A DNA stretch of 37,746 nucleotides from NCBI RefSeq assembly GCF_011745365.1, contig NW_024468922.1, positions 1 to 37,746 of the forward strand, read 5' to 3'. Positions within the stretch are counted from its first letter, which is position 1; each line of letters starts with the position of its first letter. The notes under the pieces were generated by a model. That model was not told where the DNA came from. It was given only the letters and a program-made list of their open reading frames with translations, and ran no database searches. Position numbers and translations under genes: made by a program. Of the stretch, positions 1 through 11,467 are shown one piece after another. The DNA comes from Cryphonectria parasitica EP155 (taxonomy: Eukaryota; Ascomycota; Sordariomycetes; Diaporthales; Cryphonectriaceae).

Positions 1-3000
1 TAATTAAGCTTAAAATATCTTTTCTTTCCTTTTCTATACAATGTAGCTAGCATGAATAGCGCTAGCTGCTATGCATTTCATATAAGCAAGATTCTTAGAT
101 TGCTTCTTTTTTATTTATTATAAAGCAATCCTTCTTTAACTTTCTCTCTATTAATTCTATTATTAACTTATTTATAACAGCTGCAATATTTCGTTTAGAT
201 ATGAATATCACAGCTATATTTCCCTCTCCCAACAATATATACTCTAGAATGATTTCTCTGCTAATAGCTCTGCGTTTCTTAGAGTAGCTGCTAGCACTCA
301 GATTTTTGATATAGTTCTATATAAACTCTCTTCTTCAAGAAGTTTCTAATTGCTGATTATAGTAATCAGTTATACTCTTTCAAAAGCGAAGCTTGCATGA
401 AGAAATCCGAGAATAGAATAATCAAAGAAAAGCTTAGTTTGCATTATAAATAGCATTTCTAATAATATAAAATAATTTAGTAATATTAATTTATTATTAA
501 TAATATAGAATATTATCTATTTAAAAAAGCTACTATAGAAAATATTAGTTTCAAGAACTCTAATAAGCGCTATATCTGATTCATTGTATATATATAAGAT
601 AATATTTAATATTAGTATATAAAATAAATGCATATTCGAATACAGAGAAAGAGCTACTAAGCTTATTTCAGTATCTATATTCAGCATTGCTTATATAGAT
701 TCATTCTCTTTATTTCTTAGCTATAGAGGAATATATGCTACTGAAGCAATACTTTTATCTCGAATGCTGCTAAGAGCAGTTATGAAAGCTGTTACAGAAG
801 GAAATAAGGATTTATTAAAAGCTCGAATTATATTAATAGTAAGCTTAATATAGCTAGATTTAGCAATAAGAAATAAAGCTTGAACTGCAGATAATTAAGC
901 TAGTTTCGAAAGATACTTAATAATATTTCAAGTATTGATAATCTAACTATTAATAAGCTCTTTAAGCTGGAAAAGCATTGAGATTTCGAGTTTATATTGC
1001 AATAAATTAGCTAATTTAGCAGTATCTGCTTTATACAGATCCGAGCTAATTTGATTATTAAGATTAACAACTTTTCGAGCTTCAGAGCTAACTTCTTGAA
1101 GATTATAAATCAGATAAGCTTCTCATTCTAATAATATAATTATTATCTTCTAGCCTGAAATCTTTAACAAGTAATTTAGAAACTAATTCAGAAGCTTGTT
1201 ACTAATAGCTTGAACTATTAGCTCTTTATTCAGACTATTGAATTGCTTGTTAGATTTCTCTAATTCAATATTTCCGAAATATATAAGAATCTCAATAGTT
1301 CTTATATTTGCATCTTCTCTAATCTTACTATTATTATACTCAGCTTTATCAATATAGCGCTTCTACTTATAATATTAATACTGGAAAGCTTTGATAGATA
1401 TAGTTTAGCTTAAGCTAAAATAAGATATAACTTCTTTACTTAAATCTTGCTAGCATTGCTAAGAATCTTAATATTATTAATTCTATACTAATTATTATAT
1501 TTAAGAATAAGATTAATCTCTTTTTATAATATTTTATTCTTAGCTATCTTAGAATCTCTATGCTATTTCTTATTCTCTTAAATCAAGCTAATATATTAAG
1601 AGATTTAAGAATTCTTAATACTCTTTAGCTGCTAATTCTTACAAAAACTAAGAATTAGATGAATTATATCATTTTTGGAATTATCTTAAGTAGATATAAT
1701 CTAGCTATATAATACTAGTTTTAATTTAAAATTCAGAAATTCCAAATAATTGCTAAAATACTATTTTAACTTTGCTAATGCTAGAGTATAGCAGATATTA
1801 CAGTTTATAATAGTACGGAGTTTTATATATTCATAAGCTTTATAGGATTTCAATCTATAGCTATAGCATCTATATAGAGTTTCATTCTTCTTCAGGATTT
1901 CATTGATTTCCGCTTGCTATACTTCAGAGTACTGCTTACTCTTATTCTCCAAACTTATATAAATAATACTTATCTGTAAGGAATTTGTATTTCTCTAGAA
2001 AGAATTTCTTGTAGAAACAGTTTGGAAATATTTAATTAATTATAAGATTTCTTATAAAGCTTTGATTTGATTATATAAGATATCTTATATCTATCTGAGA
2101 ATATTAGTTTGCAGCTTTAAGGATTTTGCTATTATAATTTAATTAATACAGAATTGCTTTATTATTAAAGCTAACTAGTTATATTCTTAGTTGCTCTTCT
2201 AAGCAGATTTAGTTTTTAAAATCTGCTTAGTTAGTTTAAGCTAAGCTTGTTAATTATAAATTGATTATTAAAGCAATTAATAGTATAATAGCTCTACTGC
2301 TTATTCTAATAAGTTTATCAGTTAATTAAAAGTATTATACATTGAATATAGAATAGAAATAAGCTAAATCTGATTAAGAATTAGCTAAGATGAAAGTATA
2401 GAAGAATCTTGGAATTGAATCTGTTAATAAAGTCAAAGATTAGTAATACTGAAAGCAAGTTAGTCTTGAGTCTTCTCCTGAAATACTTTATAATAAACCT
2501 TTAACAGCTTTTCTATAAGATAAAGCTACTTCTTGTTGCTGATGCTTTCAGCAGTAATATCATGATTAGCTTGAAAGTGCTTAATTCAGATTAAAGGAAG
2601 CTTTATTCATACTTTTATTATAAATTAACTATCTTTAATCTTAAGATAAGTAAGAGCGTTATTATAGTTTACAATGAATAATCAGAAGCTAGCAGTATTA
2701 ATAATAAAATAGTTATTAATAATATTCAGATGCTTCTGCTCAGGAATATACATTTGAAGATAATCCTAAGAGCAATAAGCAACTAATAGTTGCTTCTTCT
2801 ATTTATTCCAAGTTTTAATGCTTATAATAAATCTCTTTATTTCTTTAGTAATAATTATATCTGTATAAAAGCTTTTTATAAAGTTGAATACTTGAGTATT
2901 ATTAATTCCTTTAATCTAATGCTACTAATCGAATTGCTTCAGCTATAAAGAAACTTTTATATAAGCAAATAATATCAATTCATTATTAGCAAGCTTACTG

Positions 3001-3839
3001 TAAGAGAGGAATCTGAAGTTCTGATTATAGTGATTATTAACTAAATAGTTAGCTGAACTGAGTATCTGATTGAAAGAGCTCTCAGATATAAAAGCTATCT
3101 TCTCTCTTAATTATTGCTTCCTCCAATATTTCTTTGCTTTTCTAATTCAAGATTCTTGAATTGAGAGCGCTATAGCCGGAATGCTTTCTATATTCTGCAG
3201 AAGATAATACTATAAAGATTAAGAGAATTTAGATGCTTAAAGAAGATTCAGTTTATAAATAAAGCATATATAAAATCTATCTTATAATAAATAATAAAAG
3301 ATTGAATTAGCTATTTTATACTATATTAGGATTTTCTTTATTAATAATTCTGCTAACTAATAAAAGCATTTCTAATTAAATATAAGATATTAATTAAAGT
3401 TTGATATTAGATAATATTATTATAATTCTTAATTTCTATTTCTTATATATATTAATAATTTCTTATTTTTATTTCTTTATATTCTTTGCTTTTAGAATAA
3501 TATAACTAGCAAGCTTTTAATTTAAAGAATTAATATAGCTAGATATATTCAGATAAAGCATGCTAATTGAATTATTATAAGAAGTATAAATCTTATTAAT
3601 CATGCTACTTTTCTCTGCAAAGTATTATTTATCAAAAGCATCTCATTCTATAATTTAATTATAAATCTACATTCAATATAGTTAAACTTTCCACTACAGC
3701 TTATATAAATCTAAGCTATATTAGCTTCTATATAGAATTGTTGATTAATATAAGAAATGTTGGAAAAAGAAATTTATTTCTTCGTAATATTAGCTTGCAA
3801 GCTCAATATATCGTTCACTAGCTCACAATTAGAATTCAT
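1..3839 (-). pseudogene. Element X large ORF, RIP-degraded, function unknown
   Basis: A minus-strand frame starts at an ATG at 3839 (MNSNCELVND...) and can be followed, with local frame uncertainty, to position 1. Nearly all stops are TAG/TAA where CAG/CAA is expected. Between about 1335 and 180 I count roughly 11 stops in 390 codons on the minus strand, against about 13 in 220 codons on the best plus frame. The best stretch (about 2990-2700) is polar and protein-like. The less mutated older copy at 15644-15728 reads SSNNEVEGDASMRTVEIP in the same frame. I recognise no family: no CCHC knuckle, protease, YxDD or DDE motif was found. It could be a gag-like or structural protein, or cargo. Plus-strand ORFs here, such as 3757-3972, are probably shadows. 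Confidence 0.45.
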
Positions 3840-3931
3840 ACCACTTCTCCTCTATTCACCCATCTCTTCTCTACAAGAAGTCTTAAGCATAACTCAGAGT
3901 TCAGATATAATATACAGCTTGTTATATAAGC

Positions 3932-3936
3932 ATGAT
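3932..3936. repeat. 5' target site duplication of G1 (ATGAT)
   Basis: ATGAT immediately precedes the first base of the 5' LTR and recurs right after the 3' LTR at 11314-11318. A 5-bp duplication is typical of Ty3/gypsy integrases and shows G1 was not rearranged after insertion. Confidence 0.9.
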
Positions 3937-4383
3937 TGTTATAACTCATCCAATATGCAGATTATAGGATAAAGCTCTACTAACTAAGAAATCAGATATC
4001 ACAACCCAACATCGGATACTAAGCAGAATTATGTAACCCGGGTTAGAATTGCTAGCACAACTATATTAACTATGAATATAATTAATATATTTGAAGAAAT
4101 AACTATAAGAGATTAGAATATAATTAGGATAATTAGAACTGAAGAGCTGAATATATAAGAACTTATCTATTACTATTAGATAAATTCAGTATATAGCTCT
4201 TCAATTATCAATCTAAGTATTCAGTCTTATATACTAAGTAGCTTCAAAAGCAGTAAATACTTGCATCGCTTATTAGAACTTATATAGTTCTATATTCAAG
4301 AACTTAATACTTTAATACCGCTCTTATTAGCATAAATCCTTTGTATACTTAGAAATCTTCAAATTGCTGCAGTACTTATTATA
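3937..4383 (+). repeat. G1 5' LTR (447 bp)
   Basis: Starts TGTTATAACTC and ends CTTATTATA, which is TTACA in less mutated copies. A TATA-like ATATATAAGA at about 4150 lies in an imperfect inverted repeat: GAAGAGCTGAATATAT on the left and ATATAGCTCTTC on the right. Just after the LTR comes TTTTAATAATTC (TTTTGATAACTC in the G-A copy), the position of a primer binding site. RIP prevents assigning a tRNA. Confidence 0.88.
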
Positions 4384-4459
4384 TTTTAATAATTCTTATT
4401 TAAGAATAATTCAGTATTACTCTCTTAAGCAATACAGAATATAATAGCTTCTTAGAAAA

Positions 4460-6540
4460 CTTCTTCATTCTTATATATTCTTACTTAGAAAGAACTAGTT
4501 AATTAGATATACTAGCTTATTCAGCATATTCAGAATCTGTATAATCAATAGCAAGCTTAAAGCGCTATTATTGCTGATTAATAAGCTCAGCTAGCTTAAT
4601 AAGCTTAGCAGGCATAGTTTATCTCTGCAATTACTAATAGCATTAGAAAAGCTTATAAAATGAATAAATCTGCTATATATAATAGCAATCAAAAAACACT
4701 GCATAGATTTCTTATTCACTATAAAGCATACTTTCTGCATTATGCAATTTAGTTTACTATAGAATCTGAGAAAATTATTCTTGCAGAAACTCGTTTCGAA
4801 AAGAATATTCTTATCTAATATAAGCTTTCTTTATATAACTACTTAAAGTATTAGAATAATTCTGATATATATATCTAGAATACTAAGAATATATTTAATT
4901 TCTTTATAGATTTTGAAAAAGCTTTTAAAGAAATCTTTAATAATTCTAATAAGAAATACATTATAGCTTAGCAGCTTATAAATCTCAAACAAACTAAATC
5001 AGCTTCTGCTTATATAATCAGATTTAAGCAACTATTAGTAAGATTTCTATAAAAAGATAAGAATCTTATAGAATATTATTATAAGGAACTTAAGAATAAT
5101 ATTAAAGATGAAATCTTCAAACAGAATTAGCTAGAAAACTTTGCAATATTCTCTAACTAAGCAATTCGCATTAATAATTATTTATACAAACAATAAGTAG
5201 AGAAATCTAAGAAAGAAAGAAGCTAGATTTAGAGATTTTCAGCTAGCATAAGCAAGAAATTCTAATACAAAAATAGCAGTTAATAGAGCAGTATAGCTTA
5301 GAGCAGCACTATATATGCTAGTTTCATGAAACTCAATACTACTAATAAGCAGTATAGCAAGAGAAATAATATTACTTGCTATAACTGCAGTAAACAGAAA
5401 TATATAGCATGCAATTGCTATTAATTTCGAAAGAATAAATAGCAACTAGTTCAGAAAGAATACTAGATAAATATTGCTTAGCAATAGAAACTTAATCAAC
5501 TAAGCAAAAATATTCCTTTGAAGCAAGTATCAAATTCTATTAATTATAGAAATCTTAGCTAAACATTCTGCTATAATAATAACTGCTTAATATATCTCTC
5601 AAGTAAGAAAGATTCAGAATAGTTTCCTTAGAAATCTAAGCGCTATAAGCAGATAGCAATAGCAGAACGGAGCTATATGCTCAGCATAACTATAAGCAGT
5701 AGCAATTCGAACTGCTTTAATATTACTAAATAAAGTATTCAAATATTGAAAGAAGAGCTTAGCAATAATATTCTTCATTATTTCTCGCTACTTATGCTAA
5801 GCATTACAATTAGAGATATGAATAAGGGATGATATCTTCTTAGTTATTAGTACAAATATCTGAACAATATCGAAAATGCTTTATAAGTAACAGAAGAACC
5901 TAGCTAAGATAAACGATTTGCTGATTCACTAGAATCTCTCATAAACAATGAACTCAAAAAGCTTACAGAAAGATTTCCTTTCAGCATTGAATAGAATAAG
6001 GAAACAATATAAATTAAATATCTTGTTTATAGAATAGAGCTAGAAAAGCTTTTTATCTATATTCCTTTACAAAATATCAAAGCATAATAAAACAAGAATT
6101 CTCGAATCAGCTCACTTCACAGCTTATACTACGAACTAGCATAAATCTTCTGCATCTATTATAGCTGCAGAATGCATTTCTCGGAAAAGATATAATACAA
6201 TTAGTTTCCTGTTAGAGAATCAGAATAAATCCTTCAGGCTGTTAAAGAATAGAAACTCTGCTTTAGAGAAGTTCTCAATAGATAGCATTATAATGCATAT
6301 ATTAAGCTATTAGATAATTGCTCTGAGCAATATATAAATAAGAAAATAGAATAGTAGCAATATGAAATAATGTTCTATATAATTCATATTAATAATAAGA
6401 TTTGCAATTAGTATGAATAGAAGAAAGATTAGAAATAATAATAATATAAGCAAAAGCAAGCTAAGAAGCTTGCTTAAGAAGCAGCAAAGCAAGCTTAGAG
6501 AAAGAATAAGCAGCTTTCAATAATTTCAAAAGAATAGGAT
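4460..6540 (+). pseudogene. gag: G1 gag (capsid/nucleocapsid), degraded
   Basis: The true N-terminus is uncertain. An in-frame ATG lies at 4660, but the G-B copy suggests a Gln-rich N-terminal extension upstream. The frame is followed through a CCHC zinc knuckle at 5377-5418, which reads C-Y-N-C-S-K-Q-K-Y-I-A-C-N-C. The His is replaced by Tyr (CAT/CAC to TAT/TAC), a RIP-type change that would break zinc binding. Downstream of the knuckle the same frame continues to a Lys/Ala/Gln-rich tail near 6448-6510. Stops are almost all TAA/TAG from Gln codons. The hydrophobic reverse ORFs at 5239-5445 and 6310-6492 are antisense shadows. Gag would form the particle shell and bind the element RNA. Confidence 0.8.
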
Positions 6541-9500
6541 TGTTTGTAAAGAAACTGCAGATGATTAAACTGAAATAGTTCCTATATAAAGCTTTCAAAG
6601 CAGATTATGCTTATATTAAGTTCAATATATATATTTAAGAATACAGATATAGCGCACTATTGAATAGTAGCGCTCAGAAAAACTTTATATTCCTATATAT
6701 TATTAATCAAACATAACTATAATGAAAATAAAAAAAGCAATTATATACTCTTAGCACTATAAAAGAATAATCTATTGCATATAACTAAGAAGTAATCAAT
6801 AAGAAGATTAATCATCTATCTATCTTGATTCAAGAATATATAACTAAGGTTTCTTTTAATATTACGAATACAGCACAGTATGAGCTGATTATGAAGCTTT
6901 TATAGCTTAAGAAGCACAATTCTCGAATCAATTGAACTACTGGCTAGATCTCATGAGAATAAGCTGTATTCAGAGAAATAGTTGCAATCAACAATGCAGG
7001 ATTGAAGCTAGTTATTGAAAAATACTCAGGAAAAGAAGCTTCAAACAACTTCACAGATATTTTCAAACCAGCAAAGCTGATAGTTCAAGGAGAAGAACTT
7101 AGTAACAAGCGAACTCAAACAGTGCTAGAGCGCTAACAGGTTAGCAAGACAACGGAAGCGAAGCTCTCAGCAGGTCGGCCTGCTCCGAAGCAACAAGGAA
7201 AAGCTTCAAAATGTGAATTGTGGGTTCACACAGAAACTTCGAAACCAGGCTCTCGAGCGGTCGGTTCAGCTCGGAGCAGACGCTTAAAGCTTTCAAAAAC
7301 AACGAACGAAAAGAAATACGCTCAACAGTACCTACTGTTCCTCCAGATAGCAGAAACAGCATATAAATCAGAACTAATACTCGCAAGCATATTACGAGAA
7401 TATTACAAGTTCAAAAAATTATTTCAGAAAAAACTGAATACAGAATTATTAGAATATAGCTTATACAACTATAAGATTCTGCTATAAAAAGAAAAACAGC
7501 TTAAGTTCTTTCTTATCTATGGATTAAATAAGATATAATTAGAAATACTCAAGAAGTATCTTAATGAGAATCTTAAGAAAGAATATATATAATCATTATA
7601 ATTATCAGCAGAATATCTCATTCTGTTTATACTTAAGAAAAATAGCAAGCTTAAGCTATATATTAATTATAAGCAACTTAATAATATTATAATTAAGAAT
7701 TAATATTTGTTGCTATTTATTAAGAAATTATGAAATAAATTGCAAGAAGTATAGTAATTTATAGCTCTGAATCTGAAAGAAGCTTATAATCTAATTAGAA
7801 TAAAGAAAGAAGAAGAATAGAAAACTGCTTTTAGAATATATTATAAATACTACGAATATTTGATTATACTCTTCAGTTTAATAAATACCTTAGCTTCATT
7901 TCAAGAAATAATCAATTATATTTTATATAAATATCTAAATTAGTTTATTATTATATATCTCAATAATATTCTTATTTACTTTCGAATGCTAAAAGAATAT
8001 AAGAAATATATGAAAACAGTATTGCAAACGCTTTAGAATGCAAAACTCCTTGTAGAATCTGCAAAAAGTTACTTTTATATACAAAAGATTAATTATTTCG
8101 AATTTATAATCAAGCTAGAATACATTAAGCTACAAAAAAATAAGATAAAAGCTATTAGAAACTAGCTAATTCTCAGAAATATTAGAAATATTAAATCTTT
8201 TCTTGAATATATTAACTTCTATAAGCAGTTTATTAAGAATTATAGCTAAATTGCATATTCTCTTATAAATCTTATTAAGAAGAAGCAGCTTTTTAAATAA
8301 ACTTTCAAAGCATAAAAAGCTTTTAATAAGATTATCAAGTATATTATCTTAGAGCTAATTCTATACAAAGCAGATCTTTATAAACTCTTTGAAATTAAAA
8401 TCAATACATTGGGATATATATTCGGGAAACAATTTGATTAGCAAGATAACTAAGAATGTTTAAGAATTATAAGCAATTTTTCAAAAAAGTTAAATAGCTT
8501 AGAAATCAATTATAAAATCTCTAATTAGAAACTTATAGCAATAATAAAAGCTTTTAAGGAATAGCAATATTATTTTATTAGTATACAATATTCAATTATA
8601 ATTTATTCGAATTATAAGAATCTAATTATATTTATAATAATCAAAGTTTTAAATAAGTAATAAGTTAAATAAGCAGAATTTCTTTTATAATTTAACTTCA
8701 GAATTATATACTGCAAAAGCTCAGAGAATGAATAAGCAGATGCTCTTAGCAAGCAATCAGATTATTGAAATGCAGATTTCTCAGATATATAGAATATCTT
8801 TGCTTAAAATGAATTAGGAAATCTTGTTAATATATATAGAGAACTGAATGCTATCTTTAGAATCAAATCTTTGGAAAAGAATTCAGAATTAATAATTTCA
8901 GATGAATAGAATAGCTATATCAAGAATATATATAGCGCATTAGCATACAGATATCAGAGAATCAGAGCAATCTATAAATATATTAGAAGATACTAAAATT
9001 TATTAAACTTTAGAAAAAGAATTGAGAATATTCTATAACAATGCAATAGCTATAAGAAGAATAAAGCAGAAAGATACAAGTCTTATAAACTACTGCATTT
9101 CTTATTAGTATTTATAACTATTTAGCAATCTATTAATTTAAACTTTATTATTAAGCTATTTCTTTTATAAGAACTCTTAATTAAGATATAATATAATAGC
9201 ATTTTAGTAGTAATTTGTAAACTGAGCAAGTATGCTTACTTTCTTTTTTATAAGAAAAGCAGTATAGCAGAAGAACTCGCATATACATTTCTCAGAATGA
9301 TTATTGCTAGCTACAGCATGCTAGAAGAAGTAATCTTTAATAGAAACAGAAAGTTTAATTCAAAGTTTTGAACTTTGCTTATAAAACAGCTTGAAATATA
9401 TTACAAAATATTCATAGCATTTCACTTGCAAATAAATAAATAAATAGAAAGAATAAACTAAGTTATTAAATAATATCTTTAATATTATATTAATTAGAAA

Positions 9501-10450
9501 TAAAATAACTGAATTAATCTATTGCTTCTTATATAGTTCGCTTATAATAATACAAATATAAGCATAATAAAGAAATCATTATTCTTCATACTTTATAAAT
9601 ACAATCTAACAGCTTATTACAAGATACTACTAGAAGCGAATGCAGAAGCTACAAATAAAAGAATTAAGAAAATCAAGAAGATTTAGAAAGAACTTCAATT
9701 AGAATTACAATTCATTCAAGAACAAATAATACAGTATACAAACTCCAAAAGAATTGAGAAACCAATTCTATAGGAAAGAGATAAGATCTATCTATTTCGA
9801 AAAAATATCAAAATAATCAAATCTAGCAACAAACTTAATTATAAAAAGTTAGAATTATTTAAAATCTTGCAACAGATTTTCCCAGTTAACTATGAATTAG
9901 CTCTATCTTATAAGATAAGAATATATCCAGTTTTTTATATCTTATTACTAGAATTAGCAGTATAGAAAATATTAGCAGATAATATAGCAGAAATAGAAAA
10001 TAATAAATCAGAGTATAAGATAAAGAAGATTCTTAAGTACAGAAGTATAGATAGTATGAAGGAATACTTTATCAAATGGAAAGATTACTTAGCAAGCGAG
10101 AATTTATAAAAACTATAGGAAAACATCAAAAACGCTTAGGAAAAAGTAGCTGAGTATTGGAAAAGAAAAGAAACTAGCACTTAGAATGATCACTTCATTC
10201 CAAACCAAAATTCAGAAACCTTGAAAACCTTACTCTTCAGAAAACTCAATCAGTTTATTACAGAGTTTCTTAAATCTACGGAACTCCAATCAAAACTCTC
10301 AAAAGAAGAATCCTTAGCTATAACAGCAGATTCCTTAGCCACTACAGCCTGCACTTTAGCAGCAATATGCATCCTCTCAGCCTCAGCCTTCTCAGCTTCT
10401 ATACAATCCAATTCCTTCATACAAGTAATATTATAATGCAGAGCATATTT
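6500..10450 (+). pseudogene. pol: G1 pol: protease-RT-RNase H-integrase-chromodomain
   Basis: This polyprotein sits in the -1 frame relative to gag. The protease active site reads A-L-L-N-S-S-A at about 6654-6674, where D-S-G is expected. A less mutated linker at about 7080-7490 leads into RT. The RT catalytic box Y-L-N-N is at 7956-7967, where Y-L-D-D is expected. The integrase core has N (aac 9141-9143), N (aat 9339-9341) and E (gaa 9447-9449) with D-x65-D-x35-E spacing, so both Asp are now Asn. A chromodomain at about 10011-10173 keeps its aromatic core (...F-I-K-W-K-D-Y...) and ends EKVAEYWKRK. The frame then runs on to about 10450 over the antisense ORF. All catalytic losses are G-to-A on the coding strand. 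The chromodomain places it among chromoviruses, whose integrase binds histone marks. Confidence 0.88.
7218..7487 (+). pseudogene. pol: Open fragment of G1 pol: protease-RT linker
   Basis: This is the longest stop-free piece of G1 pol (89 codons), in the pol frame between protease and RT. It is clearly less AT-rich than its surroundings and keeps C/G-rich codons (Arg, Ser, Gly). The corresponding regions of G-A (about 12160-12480, minus) and G-B (about 22370-22650, minus) are also GC-richer. The reverse ORF at 7141-7386 and the forward ORF at 12168-12428 are shadows of this linker on the opposite strand. Confidence 0.7.
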
Positions 10451-10828
10451 CATCTTCTCAGACTATATTCATTTCTATTAATATAAATAGAAAAGCTTAG
10501 TTTTTCTCTTTTCAATTTCATTTTCCAATTTTCAATATTAGATAGCAATATTGCAAAGCTTCTCAGAGAAGGGACTTATAATGTTGCATTTGGAGCAATC
10601 TAGGCGAATATATTCAATATAGCAAGAAGAGTTTCTGGAAAACATCTTGCAGAATTTGAAACTGCGCTTCTTATAATAGGAATAGATGAGCATTTTAACA
10701 AAGTTCTTCAAGAAGCGGGAAATCAGAAGATTTCGATCTTGAATACTTTTTGAAACAGAGAAAGATCTGCGAATACAGGATTTATTGATTCTATTCGATA
10801 TCTCAATCAGGAAAGCAAGATTATACAT
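10181..10828 (-). pseudogene. G1 antisense ORF: Cys-rich, coiled-coil protein
   Basis: Reading opposite to gag-pol, next to the 3' LTR, this region is homologous to the antisense ORFs of G-B (18938-19564) and G-C (28215-28832). The N-terminal part (10828-10538) keeps Cys residues of the paired C-x2-C-x7-C motif in diverged form (...RLDCSKCN...). The C-terminal part (10453-10250) has an Ala/Glu-rich helix (EAEKAEAERMHIAAKVQAVV) and the acidic tail FESFDW. The homologous stop is the TAA at 10183-10181. The N-terminus is more diverged than in the other copies, so the start is approximate. It overlaps the C-terminal pol frame tail-to-tail. Function unknown; a nucleic-acid-binding or regulatory role is only a guess from the Cys pairs. 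Confidence 0.6.
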
Positions 10829-10893
10829 ATGGAGAACTTGCTAGAATACTTATAGAAGATTATTGAGAATAATAATTAATAGAAAAGAAATAA

Positions 10894-11313
10894 TATTATA
10901 ATTCATTTAATATACAGATTACAGAATAAAGCTCTACTAACTAAGAAACTAGATATTATAATTTAATATTGAATACTAAGCAGGATTATATAATCCGGAT
11001 TAGAGTTGCTAGCGCAACTATATTAATTATGAATATAATTAATATATTTGGAGAAATAACTATGAGAGATCGGAATATAGTTAGGATAGTTAGAATTGAA
11101 GAGCTGAATATATAAGAATCTGTTCATTATTATTAGATAGATTCAGTATATAGCTCTTCAGTTATCAATCTAAGTATTCAGTCTTATACACTGAGTAGCT
11201 TCAAAGGCAGTGAACACTTGCATCGCTTATTAGGACTTATATGATTCCGTATTCAAGGACTTGATACTTTGATACCGCTCTTGTTAGCATAAACCCTTCG
11301 TGTACTCATTACA
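10894..11313 (+). repeat. G1 3' LTR (420 bp, 27-bp deletion)
   Basis: Starts TATTATAATTC and ends TCATTACA. It matches the 5' LTR but lacks 27 bp between two GTAC/ATAC copies near its end (about 11303). A purine tract AGAAAAGAAATAA precedes it; the G-C copy shows AGAAGGAAGATGA at the same place, the likely polypurine tract. The 3' target duplication ATGAT follows at 11314-11318. Confidence 0.88.
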
Positions 11314-11467
11314 ATGATAGATAAAGGAAATAAAAGAGCTCAGCAGGGAAAAAAAAATGCGCTCGTTTATAGAGTAAACTTGCTGCTCTTACTGATCCTT
11401 ACAAACTATAATACAAACAGCTCTAAGCTACCAGCCTGAATAGCTAAGTTTATACTCACTGCATCAT
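11314..11467 (-). other. Element X leader between G1 and the X 5' terminal repeat
   Basis: About 150 bp of X internal sequence that was adjacent to 3936 before G1 inserted. It holds no ORF. On the minus strand it directly follows the terminal repeat (after ...TGATTCA), where a primer binding site would lie (ATGATGCAGTGAG...). I cannot match this to a tRNA. An A9 run with a purine-rich stretch lies at about 11323-11358. Confidence 0.5.

Larger units (their letters stand above)
3937..11313 (+). mobile_element. G1: complete Ty3/gypsy chromovirus, RIP-inactivated
   Basis: Full-length LTR retrotransposon of 7377 bp. The LTRs start TGTTATAACT and end TTACA/TTATA. The 5' LTR is 3937-4383 and the 3' LTR 10894-11313; the internal region is 6510 bp. 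The target duplication is ATGAT at 3932-3936 and 11314-11318. Both LTRs carry the same U3 variant, as expected for a single insertion. Order inside: gag, then protease, RT, RNase H, integrase and chromodomain, then a convergent antisense ORF. Gag and pol are both riddled with TAA/TAG stops, so the copy is dead. It was inserted into the younger X copy. Confidence 0.92.

Noticed and set aside
5239..5445. Hydrophobic minus ORFs opposite gag (also 6310-6492) and plus ORFs at 13077-13259, 23264-23446, 24251-24568
   Set aside because: They are antisense shadows of gag in each G copy: they recur at the same gag position and are Leu/Ile-rich because the sense strand is A-rich.
7141..7386. Minus ORF of 81 codons, and plus ORF 12168-12428 that resembles it
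   Set aside because: Both are the reverse strand of the protease-RT linker in G1 and G-A. The sense frame there is the pol frame.
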